DNA of 57,445 nt from an uncultured Nitrosomonadales bacterium (GTDB lineage: Bacteria > Pseudomonadota > Gammaproteobacteria > Burkholderiales > Gallionellaceae), in the NCBI GenBank assembly GCA_903885165.1, contig CAISHO010000128.1, positions 1 to 57,445 of the forward strand, given 5' to 3'. The notes under the pieces are model-generated. The model worked only from the letters and a program-made list of their open reading frames with translations. It did not search any database and was not told the origin of the DNA. Position 1 is the first letter of the stretch. The number at the start of each line of letters is the position of its first letter. The translations under genes and the position numbers were made by a program. This document shows, piece after piece, positions 44,004 to 52,670 of this stretch.

Positions 44004-44483
44004 ATGAACAAAATAAATGTTTTCTTGATGGCCTTGTGTGCATTTGTACTGGTTGCCTGTAACAAAACCGAGGAAACGCACGCAGCCAAGGTAGACGCAA
44101 CGCAAGTCTCGACGCCCGAAGTTGCGAATGCTGCGAAAACAGAAGACAATAATACGGCAATTGCACGAGTCTGTTCTGATCCGAAAATGCCTGAGTTGGC
44201 AAAAAAGCATAACTGTACCGTTTGTCATGAGCTTGAAAAGAACTGTGTGGGTCCATCCTGGCAGTCCGTTGCCAGTAAATACAAGGGCGCTGACAAGTAC
44301 ACTTTTATAGACAAAACAAACGGCAATAGAGAATACAGTCTGCATGAAGGTTTGATTAAAAAGGTTTCTAAGGGTGGTTCCGATGTGTGGGGGACAATGC
44401 CTATGCCGGCTAACGATCCTGCAGGGAAAAAGCAATCTGAGATTAAGGAATTGGTTGACTATATTCTGGCTTTGGCCAAATAG
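44004..44483 (+). CDS. c-type cytochrome lipoprotein
   Basis: The 159-residue membrane-tethered monohaem protein has a signal peptide MNKINVFLMALCAFVLVAC with lipobox LVAC and a flexible Thr/Ala/Glu-rich tether (about residues 20-55). The cytochrome domain has NCTVCHELEKNCVGPSWQSV and KGADKYTF. A loop SKGGSDVWGTMPMPAN contains the likely axial Met, and the final helix is EIKELVDYILALAK. It parallels the neighbouring soluble cytochrome but is anchored and about 20 residues longer in the domain. Its own start lies only 23 bases after the terminator, so it depends on read-through or on a promoter inside that region. It may hand electrons to or from the soluble form. Confidence 0.9.
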   Translation: MNKINVFLMALCAFVLVACNKTEETHAAKVDATQVSTPEVANAAKTEDNNTAIARVCSDPKMPELAKKHNCTVCHELEKNCVGPSWQSVASKYKGADKYTFIDKTNGNREYSLHEGLIKKVSKGGSDVWGTMPMPANDPAGKKQSEIKELVDYILALAK

Positions 44484-44506
44484 TCGACGCGTCTGTCGTC
44501 AAGATG

Positions 44507-44532
44507 AAAAGCCGGCGCAGACCGGCTTTTTT
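44507..44532 (+). terminator. intrinsic terminator after the cytochrome lipoprotein
   Basis: AAAAGCCGG and CCGGCTTTTTT pair around a short GCGCAGA-type loop with six T, 23 bases after the stop at 44483. It separates the cytochromes from the liv operon. Confidence 0.9.
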
Positions 44533-44617
44533 GTTGCGGGTCAAATTGACAAGCAGTGCCGCTGCTACGCATAATCACAGGCTTGTCGCAACCCGTTGTT
44601 CATTACAGGGATTAAAA

Positions 44618-45772
44618 ATGAGATTACCTACTTTGTTTTGTCTGACTGCGCTAGCACTGGTTGCCTGTGGGAAATCAGCCACCGATCAGGTTGCCGCTAG
44701 CGGTGAAATGGTTGTTCGTATCGGGGCTGTCGCGCCACTGACTGGGCCTCAGGCGCATCTGGGCAAGGATAACGAGAATGGTACGCGGATGGCGATTGAT
44801 GATGCCAATGCAAAAGGCGTCACGCTAGGCGGTAGACGAGTGCATTTTGAACTGATCAGTGAAGATGATCAGGCTGACCCGAAGACTGCGACCATTGTCG
44901 CGCAAAAGTTGATGGACAATAAGGTTGCCGGCGTGATCGGTCATCTCAACTCCGGCACCACGATCCCGGCGGCAAAAATTTACAGTGACAACGGCATCCC
45001 GCAGATTTCGCCTTCTGCCACGGCAGTTTCTTACACACATCAGGGTTTTAAGGGCGCATTCCGTGTAATGGCAAACGATGAACAGCAAGGCCATGTGCTG
45101 GGCGCGTATTCGGTGAAGAACCTGGGTGCTAAAAGAATCGCCATTATTGACGACCGTACGGCTTATGGTCAGGGGTTGGCGGATGAGTTCATCAAGGCTG
45201 CCCGTGCTGCGGGAGCAGAAATCGTGGCGCACGAATACACCAGCGATAAGGCCGTGGATTTCACTGCTGTGTTAACTGCCGTCAAGGGTAAGCAGCCTGA
45301 CCTGTTGTTCTACGGTGGAATGGATGCACAAGGCGGGCCGATGGCCAGACAGATCAAGGCCTTAGCGCTGAATGTAAAACTGGTGATGGGCGATGGCGCT
45401 CATACCCCGGAATTCGTCAAGCTGGCCGGCGACGCGGCGGAAGGGGCGTATGCCTCATTGCCCGGCGTACCCTTGGATAAGATGCCCGGCGGTAAAGCGT
45501 TTTCGGATCGTTTTGTGGCCAAATATCAGCCCATTCAGTCGTATGCGCCATATTGTTATGACGCAGTGAATGTGATGATTGCCGCGATGCAAAAGGCGGA
45601 CTCGGCAGAGCCTGCTAAATATCTGCCTGCGCTTGCCGGTATTTCCCACCAAGGCGTAACCGCTAACATTCAGTTTGATGCCATGGGTGATCTCAAGGGC
45701 GGCTTTGTCACCATGTATCAGGTGCATCAGGGCAAGTGGCAGGCACTCGAAACGCTGGGCGCGGCACAGTAA
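44618..45772 (+). CDS. livK: branched-chain amino acid ABC transporter substrate-binding lipoprotein
   Basis: Periplasmic-face binding protein of the second Liv system. The 384-residue product has a lipoprotein signal ending ALVAC-GKS and then VVRIGAVAPLTGPQAHLGKD, LGGRRVHFELISEDDQADP, the ligand-site VIGHLNSGTTIPAAKIY and PQISPSATAV, and SYAPYCYDAVNVMIAAM. These match LivK/Leu-Ile-Val proteins better than the binding protein at 25212 does. I chose the ATG at 44618, which gives a clean signal; a frame open 38 codons upstream runs through the terminator and is rejected. It heads the livKHMGF operon. Confidence 0.93.
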   Translation: MRLPTLFCLTALALVACGKSATDQVAASGEMVVRIGAVAPLTGPQAHLGKDNENGTRMAIDDANAKGVTLGGRRVHFELISEDDQADPKTATIVAQKLMDNKVAGVIGHLNSGTTIPAAKIYSDNGIPQISPSATAVSYTHQGFKGAFRVMANDEQQGHVLGAYSVKNLGAKRIAIIDDRTAYGQGLADEFIKAARAAGAEIVAHEYTSDKAVDFTAVLTAVKGKQPDLLFYGGMDAQGGPMARQIKALALNVKLVMGDGAHTPEFVKLAGDAAEGAYASLPGVPLDKMPGGKAFSDRFVAKYQPIQSYAPYCYDAVNVMIAAMQKADSAEPAKYLPALAGISHQGVTANIQFDAMGDLKGGFVTMYQVHQGKWQALETLGAAQ

Positions 45773-45789
45773 GGCTGAACACTCCGTAC

Positions 45790-46713
45790 ATGGAAATATT
45801 CTTACAGCAAATTATCAACGGGCTGGTGCAGGGTAGCGTCTATGCGCTGGTCGCGTTAGGCTACACCATGGTGTACGGCATACTGGGGCTGATCAATTTC
45901 GCACACGGCGAAGTGGTGATGGTCGGTGCGATGCTGGCGTTGTCGGCATTGACCGCGATGATAGGCTGGGGATTGTCGCCCTTGCTTGCGTTGCCACTGA
46001 GCCTAATACTGGCGATGGCAGGCTGCATGCTGTTAGGTTACGGCATCGAGCGCATCGCCTATCGCCCTTTGCGCCATGCGCCTCGTCTGGCACCGTTGAT
46101 CACGGCAATCGGCGTCTCCATCGTGTTGCAAAATCTGGCGATGATGATCTGGGGGCGCGAATATCACGCCTTCCCGCAGTTGATTGCCAATCAGTCTCAT
46201 CATATTGCGGGCGCAATTATCAATGATATACAAATTATCATCATAATCATGGCGTTAGTTATTATGCTGGCGTTGATGGCTGTAGTGCACCGCACCCGTC
46301 TGGGACGCGCGATGCGCGCCGTGGCTGAAAATCAACATGCCGCACAATTGATGGGGGTGGACGTCAACCGCGTGATTTCTGTGACCTTCATGCTGGGTTC
46401 GGCGCTGGCTGCGATCGCAGGCTTGATGGTCAGCGTAAATTACGGTCTGGCGCACTACTACATGGGATTTCTGCTGGGCTTGAAAGCCTTTACGGCGGCG
46501 GTGTTGGGTGGTATCGGCAACCTGCGCGGTGCGATGCTGGGCGGTTTGTTGCTCGGCTTGATCGAGAGCTTGGGTGCGGGCTATATCGGCGATCTGACCG
46601 GTGGATTCATGGGCAGTCAATATCAGGACGTGTTTGCCTTTTTTGTGCTGATCGCTGTGCTGGTGTTCAGACCTTCGGGTTTGCTGGGCGAACGACTGGC
46701 GGAGCGCGCTTAA
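45790..46713 (+). CDS. livH: branched-chain amino acid ABC transporter permease LivH
   Basis: Transmembrane subunit, 307 residues: MEIFLQQIINGLVQGSVYAL, then LGYTMVYGILGLINFAHGEVVM, the LivH signature, then RAVAENQHAAQLMGVDVNRV in the coupling loop and FTAAVLGGIGNLRGAMLGGL near the end. The ATG at 45790 lies 17 bases after livK; an in-frame start overlapping livK is rejected. The stop shares one base with the livM start. Confidence 0.95.
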   Translation: MEIFLQQIINGLVQGSVYALVALGYTMVYGILGLINFAHGEVVMVGAMLALSALTAMIGWGLSPLLALPLSLILAMAGCMLLGYGIERIAYRPLRHAPRLAPLITAIGVSIVLQNLAMMIWGREYHAFPQLIANQSHHIAGAIINDIQIIIIIMALVIMLALMAVVHRTRLGRAMRAVAENQHAAQLMGVDVNRVISVTFMLGSALAAIAGLMVSVNYGLAHYYMGFLLGLKAFTAAVLGGIGNLRGAMLGGLLLGLIESLGAGYIGDLTGGFMGSQYQDVFAFFVLIAVLVFRPSGLLGERLAERA

Positions 46714-47807
46714 TGAATAAGTTTTTGAACAACAAAATTATTTATTTTGTGGTGCTGGCGGCTGTATTGCTGTTGCCGTTTGCCACCGATGCTTTGCTCG
46801 GGCGCGGCTGGGTGCGCATCGTGGATTTCGCCATGCTCTACATTATGCTGGCGCTAGGCTTAAACATCGTGGTGGGCTACGCGGGGTTGCTGGATTTGGG
46901 CTATATCGCATTCTTTGCGGTGGGTGCCTATTGTTACGCGCTGACTGGCTCCCCTCATCTGGCGACGGCCTTCCCGATGTTGTTCCCGGACGGTCTGCAT
47001 CTGTCGTTCTGGATTGTGTTGCCGATGGCAGCTCTTTTGGCTGGTGGCTTTGGTGTTCTGTTGGGCGCGCCGACCTTGCGGTTGCGCGGGGATTATCTGG
47101 CTATCGTCACTTTAGGTTTCGGTGAAATCATCCGCATCTTTATGAATAATCTGAATGCGCCGGTCAATCTGACCAATGGCCCGCAAGGCATCAGCCGCAT
47201 CGATCCGATTCAGGTGGCTGGCGTGTCGCTTAATGCTACGCAGGAAGTCTTCGGTATCACGCTACCCTCGGTTCACCTGTATTTCTACCTGTTCTTGAGT
47301 TTTACAGTACTAGTGGTTTTTGTCTCGCACCGGCTGGAAAAATCCCGCATCGGCCGCGCTTGGATGGCGATCAGAGAGGATGAAATCGCCGCTTCCTCGA
47401 TGGGGATCAACACGCGCAACTTAAAACTACTGGCGTTCGCGATGGGGGCAATGTTCGGCGGCGTGTCCGGCACTTTGTTCGCAGGCTTTCAGGGTTTCGT
47501 CAGTCCGGAGAGTTTTAGTCTGATGGAATCGGTGATGGTGCTGTGCATGGTGGTGTTAGGCGGCATGGGCAATATCTACGGGGTGATACTGGGCGGACTG
47601 ATGCTGGCGCTGTTGCCAGAAGTGCTGCGCCACAGTGTGGTTCCTCTTCAACAGGCGATGTTCGGCAAAACGGTGATTGACCCGGAAAGTCTGCGCATGT
47701 TGCTATTCGGCACTGCGCTGATCGTGGTGATGCTATACCGTCCCGCAGGGCTTTGGCCATCGCGAGTGCGGCGTCGTGAACTGGATACCGATGAGGTCGC
47801 TCCATGA
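46713..47807 (+). CDS. livM: branched-chain amino acid ABC transporter permease LivM
   Basis: Second transmembrane subunit, 364 residues. It shows LGLNIVVGYAGLLDLGYIAFFAVGAYCYAL (about residues 45-75), LRLRGDYLAIVTLGFGEIIRI, the coupling loop WMAIREDEIAASSMGINTRN and FSLMESVMVLCMVVLGGMGN, all typical of LivM. It starts on the last base of the livH stop codon and overlaps livG by four bases, so translation is coupled through the operon. Unlike the system at 25-30 kb, permease and ATPase are separate polypeptides here. Confidence 0.95.
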   Translation: MNKFLNNKIIYFVVLAAVLLLPFATDALLGRGWVRIVDFAMLYIMLALGLNIVVGYAGLLDLGYIAFFAVGAYCYALTGSPHLATAFPMLFPDGLHLSFWIVLPMAALLAGGFGVLLGAPTLRLRGDYLAIVTLGFGEIIRIFMNNLNAPVNLTNGPQGISRIDPIQVAGVSLNATQEVFGITLPSVHLYFYLFLSFTVLVVFVSHRLEKSRIGRAWMAIREDEIAASSMGINTRNLKLLAFAMGAMFGGVSGTLFAGFQGFVSPESFSLMESVMVLCMVVLGGMGNIYGVILGGLMLALLPEVLRHSVVPLQQAMFGKTVIDPESLRMLLFGTALIVVMLYRPAGLWPSRVRRRELDTDEVAP

Positions 47808-48571
47808 CGGCTCTCCTAGAATTAACAGGCGTAGGTAAGCAGTTCGGCGGCCTTGCCGCGCTTAACCGTGTGTCGCTGCATATCAACGCTGGCGAAATCT
47901 ATGGACTCATCGGTCCTAACGGAGCAGGAAAGACCACCCTTTTCAACGTGATCACAGGGCTCTATCAGTTGGATTCCGGAAAATTTCATTTCGCGGGACA
48001 GGATTATCAATCCACTATGCCGCACCTGCTGGCGCAAGCGGGGATTGCGCGGACCTTTCAGAATATTCGCCTGTTCGCCAATCTGACCGCGTTGGAAAAC
48101 GTGATGATAGGCCGCCACCAGCGTACGCAGGCGGGCGTGTTTGGTGCGCTATTTTTGAATCGCGCCACGCGCACCGAGGAACGTGCATCCGCAGATCGCG
48201 CGCGGGAATTACTGCGCTATGTCGGCATTACGAAATCATCTCAGACGCTGGCCAAGAACCTGTCTTATGGCGAACAGCGCAGGCTGGAAATTGCCCGTGC
48301 GCTCGCGACGGAACCGATGCTGCTGGCGCTGGATGAGCCGGCCGCCGGAATGAATGCCACGGAAACTGAGAGCCTGAAAGTGTTGTTGCATGACATCCGC
48401 GCGACAGGGGTGACCGTGATGCTGATCGAACACGATGTGAAGCTGATCATGGGGCTGTGTGACCGCGTGGCGGTGCTCGATTATGGACGCCTGATTGCCG
48501 AAGGGGTGCCCGATGAAGTGCGGCAAAATCCCGCTGTGATTGCTGCCTATCTGGGGAGTGATAATGAGTGA
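47804..48571 (+). CDS. livG: branched-chain amino acid ABC transporter ATPase LivG
   Basis: ATP-binding subunit, 255 residues: GVGKQFGGLAALNRVSLHI, Walker A GPNGAGKTT, Q-loop ARTFQNIRLF, signature LSYGEQRRLEIARALA, Walker B LLALDEPAAGMN, switch His in VMLIEHDVKLI. The ATGA overlap with livM and the eight-base overlap with livF mark a compact, coupled operon. Confidence 0.96.
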   Translation: MTALLELTGVGKQFGGLAALNRVSLHINAGEIYGLIGPNGAGKTTLFNVITGLYQLDSGKFHFAGQDYQSTMPHLLAQAGIARTFQNIRLFANLTALENVMIGRHQRTQAGVFGALFLNRATRTEERASADRARELLRYVGITKSSQTLAKNLSYGEQRRLEIARALATEPMLLALDEPAAGMNATETESLKVLLHDIRATGVTVMLIEHDVKLIMGLCDRVAVLDYGRLIAEGVPDEVRQNPAVIAAYLGSDNE

Positions 48572-49280
48572 TGCGCTGCTCGAAGTTCGCGGTTTACAAG
48601 TAGGCTACGGCGGTATTCACGCCGTCAAAGGCATCGATTTTCATGTCGCGCCGGGTGAGTTGGTCGCGCTGATCGGCAGCAACGGAGCCGGTAAAACGAC
48701 GGCGCTCAAGAGTCTGGCTGGATTGATTGCGCCTGCTGCCGGACACATACACTACGATGGTAAGAGTCTGACCAAAATTCCGGCCCACCTGCGAGTTTCA
48801 CTGGGGATAGCGCTGGTGCCTGAAGGGCGCGGCGTGTTCGCCCGTTTGTCGGTGGCGGAAAATCTGCTGATGGGGGCGTATAGCCGCTGCGATCAATATG
48901 AGATCGACGAGGATCTGGCGCGTATGTATACCTTATTCCCGCGTCTGGTTGAACGCCGTGATCAATTGTCGGGCACGTTGTCAGGCGGTGAGCAGCAGAT
49001 GCTGGCGATGGCGCGCGCCCTGATGAGTCGTCCGCGCTTGTTGATGCTGGACGAACCCAGCATGGGCTTGGCACCCTTAATGGTTAAAAAAATATTTGAA
49101 ACAATTCAACAGGTCGCCTCGCAAGGTATGAGCATCCTGTTGGTCGAGCAAAATGCCAGACTGGCATTGCAGGTGGCTACAAGAGGTTATGTGATGGAGG
49201 GTGGGGCGATCACCTTGTCTGGGGTATCTTCTGAATTGCTAGGCAGCGATGCCGTGCAGCGCGCCTATCTGGGCGGCTGA
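48564..49280 (+). CDS. livF: branched-chain amino acid ABC transporter ATPase LivF
   Basis: Second ATP-binding subunit, 238 residues: LLEVRGLQVGYGGIHAVKGI, Walker A GSNGAGKTT, LVPEGRGVFARLSVAENL, signature LSGTLSGGEQQMLAMARALM, Walker B LLMLDEPSMGLAP, then ILLVEQNARLAL. The start at 48564 lies inside the end of livG, and an in-frame ATG eight codons earlier is rejected. It is the last gene of the operon; the 127 bases after it carry a repeat motif and no clear terminator. Confidence 0.96.
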   Translation: MSDALLEVRGLQVGYGGIHAVKGIDFHVAPGELVALIGSNGAGKTTALKSLAGLIAPAAGHIHYDGKSLTKIPAHLRVSLGIALVPEGRGVFARLSVAENLLMGAYSRCDQYEIDEDLARMYTLFPRLVERRDQLSGTLSGGEQQMLAMARALMSRPRLLMLDEPSMGLAPLMVKKIFETIQQVASQGMSILLVEQNARLALQVATRGYVMEGGAITLSGVSSELLGSDAVQRAYLGG

Positions 49281-49333
49281 CCGGCTTTTTCGATTTTCTG
49301 TCTTCCCGTAACTTATTGCTATTTATCAGAAGT

Positions 49334-49361
49334 TAGAAAAACCGTGGTCTGTCCCCTGTTT
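49334..49361. repeat. REP-type 'GTGGTCTGTCCCC' motif between livF and relA
   Basis: GAAAAACCGTGGTCTGTCCCC followed by TGTTTGCCCTGTTTG lies in the convergent gap, about 50 bases beyond the relA stop. Nearly identical AAAACGTGGTCTGTCCCC strings are widespread in beta- and gammaproteobacterial intergenic regions and are often associated with Y1-type REP transposases (established knowledge, from memory). I see no transposase in the window. Confidence 0.5.
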
Positions 49362-49407
49362 GCCCTGTTTGTCTAGTAGTGTTGGATATAGACCATCGTG
49401 TAACCGG

Positions 49408-51354
49408 CTATTTACTCCATTTCGCGTTCAGAATTTGTTCGCTTCTACTTTCGGTTAATCGCAATATGCAGGAGCAGTCCTGTTTATGGATCGTAATGCC
49501 GCGATCGCGCGTGATGTAGCCGACTATCGGTTGTGGCGGCACTGGGTTGCAGCATTTGGCCATGCGGGTCAGTAAATTGCCGATGCCCTCGATCAGTATC
49601 CCGGTCGAAGAACGTTGTTCAGCCGCCGGTTTGAAAACAGGTTTTTCGATGAAAATGGTCTTGGTCGGCAACTCCTCCTGTAGCGCCATGGCAATGCGGC
49701 GCTGTGTGACTTCATTGCGTCCCAAGGCGGCCAGCAAATCATCAAGCTTGTTGAAGTGCAACCGTTGCGCGAGTTTTTCCTGATTGACCGAGGTGATGCC
49801 GAGCCGGTGCAGCTCGCGATCCAGTTGCGTTCTGCCTTGCGCTACACTTTCATCGTAGTTCTGACTCTTAAACCAGGCGCGCACCTTGGCCCGTGCCCGT
49901 GCTCCTTGCAGAAATCCCAGCGCAGGACTCAGCCAGTCGCGACTGGGCCCGCCGATCTTGGTGGTGAGGATTTCCACTCGCTGACCGTTCTTGAGTTTGT
50001 AGTTTAGCGGCACGATGGCGCCGTCCACCTTAGCGCCGCGCGTGCGATGACCTAAGTCCGTGTGTAGCATATAGGCGAAATCGACCGGGGTCGCACCGAC
50101 GGGTAAATCGATGACACGACCTTGCGGGGTGAGCACGTAAACCTGATCGTGGAACAGTTCGTTCTTGAATTGTTCAGCGCCCTCAGATATTTCGGTAATA
50201 TCTTGTTTCCACTCTAATATTTGTCTAAGCCAGACGATCTTCTCATCGAACTTCGGATCGGTCTTTTTACCTTCCTTGTAGCGCCAGTGCGCCGCGACAC
50301 CCAGTTCTGAATGTTGGTGCATCTCGCGGGTGCGAATCTGCACTTCGAGCGCCAGTTGACGCGGTCCGATCACGGCGGTGTGTAAGGAACGGTAATTGTT
50401 GCTCTTAGGTCGGGCGATGTAGTCGTCGTACTCGCTGGCAATCGGTTGCCAAAGCTCATGCACGATGCCCAGCGCCGTATAGCAGCTTTCCACGTCCTCA
50501 ACCAGTATGCGCAGCGCGCGCACGTCATATAGCTCGTCAAAGTCAAGTTGCTTACGCTTCATCTTGTTGATGATGCTGTAGATGTGTTTTGGGCGGCCGG
50601 TCACCTCTGCGCTGATCCCGGCCTGAGCTAGTGCCTGTTTGAGTTGGCCGGTTACATTATCGATGTAGCGCTCGCGATCGATTCGGCGCTCATCGAGCAG
50701 TTTGGCTACTTTTTTGTAGAGCTCAGGATTGAGGTAGCGTACCGACAGGTCTTCGAGCTCCCATTTGATCTGCCATACCCCCAGCCGATTAGCCAGCGGG
50801 GCAAACAGACTCTGTGTCTCCAGTGCGATGCGTTTTTGTAGTTCCGGCGCAGCACCGGATAGGCAGCGCAGGGTTTGAGTGCGCTCGGCCAGTTTGATCA
50901 ACACCACGCGAATATCGCTGACCATCGCCAGCAGCATCTTGCGCAGGTTCTCCATTTGCCCGGCCTGATCACCGGTATGGGCCGGCACGTGGCTTTCGCT
51001 AAACTGCTGAATTTGTTCGACGCGCGAAATCCCCTCGACCAGCGACGTGACGTTTGATCCAAAATCGGCAGTGAGCTTGATCTTCCAGTCGGGCAGGTAT
51101 GCTGGCACGGCATGCAACAGGGTCGCGGCAATCGTGTCCGCATCCATATTCATTTCGACTAGTATGGCCGATGCTCCCAGTGCATGTTGTATCAGCGGTG
51201 CGCCGGTAAGTTCAATATCTCCGGCGTAAAGCGGGGTGACCAACTCGCAGGCGCGCTTAATCTCGTCTATATCGCTTGAGGAGAAGACGGGGGCCAGGGC
51301 ATCCAGCCAGGACGCAATATCTGCGGTGTTCTGCATGTTGTGTATGGCAACCAT
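49408..51354 (-). CDS. relA: GTP pyrophosphokinase RelA, lacking the C-terminal ACT/RRM domain
   Basis: Makes (p)ppGpp on ribosomes with uncharged tRNA. The 648-residue product has a pseudo-hydrolase domain (ATLLHAVPAYLP: the HD pair is lost), then a synthetase domain with YDVRALRILVEDVESC and SEYDDYIARPKSNNYRSLH. Its ExDD motif marks the synthetase-only RelA class, and EVQIRTREMHQHSELGVAAHW follows. A TGS domain comes next (VYVLTPQGRVIDLPVGATPVDFAY), then a helical domain and a zinc-finger/CC domain (LTRMAKCCNPVPPQPIVGY, IHKQDCSC). It ends six residues after the point where the ACT/RRM domain would start (NAKWSK-stop). Usual RelA is about 740 residues, so roughly 80-90 are missing. GAGAGAAC precedes the ATG. 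It converges with livF. Confidence 0.95.
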   Translation of the reverse strand: MVAIHNMQNTADIASWLDALAPVFSSSDIDEIKRACELVTPLYAGDIELTGAPLIQHALGASAILVEMNMDADTIAATLLHAVPAYLPDWKIKLTADFGSNVTSLVEGISRVEQIQQFSESHVPAHTGDQAGQMENLRKMLLAMVSDIRVVLIKLAERTQTLRCLSGAAPELQKRIALETQSLFAPLANRLGVWQIKWELEDLSVRYLNPELYKKVAKLLDERRIDRERYIDNVTGQLKQALAQAGISAEVTGRPKHIYSIINKMKRKQLDFDELYDVRALRILVEDVESCYTALGIVHELWQPIASEYDDYIARPKSNNYRSLHTAVIGPRQLALEVQIRTREMHQHSELGVAAHWRYKEGKKTDPKFDEKIVWLRQILEWKQDITEISEGAEQFKNELFHDQVYVLTPQGRVIDLPVGATPVDFAYMLHTDLGHRTRGAKVDGAIVPLNYKLKNGQRVEILTTKIGGPSRDWLSPALGFLQGARARAKVRAWFKSQNYDESVAQGRTQLDRELHRLGITSVNQEKLAQRLHFNKLDDLLAALGRNEVTQRRIAMALQEELPTKTIFIEKPVFKPAAEQRSSTGILIEGIGNLLTRMAKCCNPVPPQPIVGYITRDRGITIHKQDCSCILRLTESRSEQILNAKWSK

Positions 51355-51406
51355 ATTGTTCTCTCTACGACTTTTTAATCGAAAACACGTGCGTTGCGTT
51401 GCAGGT

Positions 51407-52204
51407 TCAAGATAATACCTTGAACAGCAGTTTGGTGGCGAGAGCGAGCAGTAGTAGGGCGAACAGTTTGCGCAATACGTCTATATTCATCTTGTGAGCG
51501 GCTTTTGCGCCCAGAGGCGCGGTAAAGACACTGGCCGCTGCGGTCCAAAACAGAGCGGGCAGATAGATAAAGCCCAGACTTGCCCCGGGTAGTCCCTGGA
51601 TGTGAAGTCCTGTGGCGATATAACCTGCCGTGCCACCCAGCGCGACAGGAAAGCCGATGGCAGCTGATGTGCCGATGGCGTTGCGCATCGGCACGTTGCA
51701 CCAGAGTAAAAAGGGCGTGACGATAGTGCCCCCGCCGATGGACACCAGGCTGCTCAGGCCGCCGGTGAGTGTGCCGGCTAAGGTCATGCCAACACGGCCG
51801 GGGAGTTGACGCGTGGCGTGAGGTGGCTTGTTGATCAGAATTTGCGCGGCAGCGAAGTAGACGAAACAGGCAAAGAAAATACCTAATCCTCTGGTCGGAA
51901 TAGCGGTGGCGAGCTGCGCGCCTATGGTAGCGCCGATCAGGATGCCGGGCGTGATGTTGCGCACCACCCGCCAGTTCACAGCGTTGTGCTGGTGGTGTTT
52001 ACGCATGCTGGCGAGCGAAGTGAAAATAATGGTTGCCATGGCGCTGCCCAGTGCCAGATGCATGCTGTGTTCAGCTGGAAAATGCTGTGCATCGAATAGA
52101 AACAGGAAAACCGGAACCAGTATGGTGCCGCCGCCCACGCCGAACATGCCGGCCATCAGACCGGCTAAAACGCCGAGTGTCAGATAAGCCGCATACCATT
52201 CCAT
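51407..52204 (-). CDS. TauE/SafE family sulfite/organosulfonate exporter-like permease
   Basis: The 265-residue integral membrane protein of the TauE/SafE (COG0730) family has members linked to export of sulfite, sulfoacetate or other organic anions. It has the two-repeat architecture with the glycine motif GMFGVGGGTILVPVFLFL in the first half and the echo GGLSSLVSIGGGTIVTPFLL in the second, about eight helices in all. The ATG at 52204 is one base beyond the stop of the EVE gene; an in-frame start 17 codons earlier lies inside that gene and is rejected. Given the DsrC-like gene elsewhere in the window, sulfur metabolism is possible, but the substrate is not readable. Confidence 0.9.
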   Translation of the reverse strand: MEWYAAYLTLGVLAGLMAGMFGVGGGTILVPVFLFLFDAQHFPAEHSMHLALGSAMATIIFTSLASMRKHHQHNAVNWRVVRNITPGILIGATIGAQLATAIPTRGLGIFFACFVYFAAAQILINKPPHATRQLPGRVGMTLAGTLTGGLSSLVSIGGGTIVTPFLLWCNVPMRNAIGTSAAIGFPVALGGTAGYIATGLHIQGLPGASLGFIYLPALFWTAAASVFTAPLGAKAAHKMNIDVLRKLFALLLLALATKLLFKVLS

Positions 52205-52205
52205 C

Positions 52206-52670
52206 TCAATCGTGAACCAGTTGTGTCGTGATGTATTGCCATTCGGCAGGATCAAGCGGGGTGATGGAAAGGCGGTTGCCCTGTTGCAGGGTGCGCATGC
52301 GCGATAGTTCCGGATGCAGGCGCAATTCGGCCAGCGAGATCAGTCGGATTTTTTTCACCAGTTGCACGTCGACATTGAACCAGCGTGGCTGCTCCTGCGT
52401 GGCCTTTTCATCAAAATATTTGCTGTCACGATCGAACTGCTTGGCGTCAGGATAAGCGGTGCTGGACACTCTTGCGATACCGGCGATGCCGGGAATTTTG
52501 CAGTTGGAATGGTAAAACAGCACGCCATCGCCGACGGTCATTTGGTCGCGCATAAAGTTGCGCGCCTGATAATTTCTCACGCCATACCAGGCGACGCTCT
52601 GTTCGGGAAAAGTGGCCAGATCGTCGATGCTGACGTCGGCAGGTTCGGATTTCATTAGCCAGTAACGCAT
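52206..52670 (-). CDS. EVE domain-containing protein
   Basis: The 154-residue PUA-like-fold protein is related to human THYN1; bacterial EVE domains are thought to read modified bases in DNA or RNA. The product shows the family opening MRYWLMKSEPADVSIDDLA, the pocket segment SVAWYGVRNYQARNFMRD, VLFYHSNCKIPGIAGIARV and WFNVDVQLVKKIRLISLAEL, ending with a helix. Length is standard. It is followed immediately by the TauE/SafE gene, so they share a transcript. No restriction or defence genes adjoin it. Confidence 0.93.
   Translation of the reverse strand: MRYWLMKSEPADVSIDDLATFPEQSVAWYGVRNYQARNFMRDQMTVGDGVLFYHSNCKIPGIAGIARVSSTAYPDAKQFDRDSKYFDEKATQEQPRWFNVDVQLVKKIRLISLAELRLHPELSRMRTLQQGNRLSITPLDPAEWQYITTQLVHD

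Noticed and set aside
44504-44617. Upstream start for the second LivK
   Set aside because: It runs through the cytochrome terminator hairpin and would bury the lipoprotein signal.
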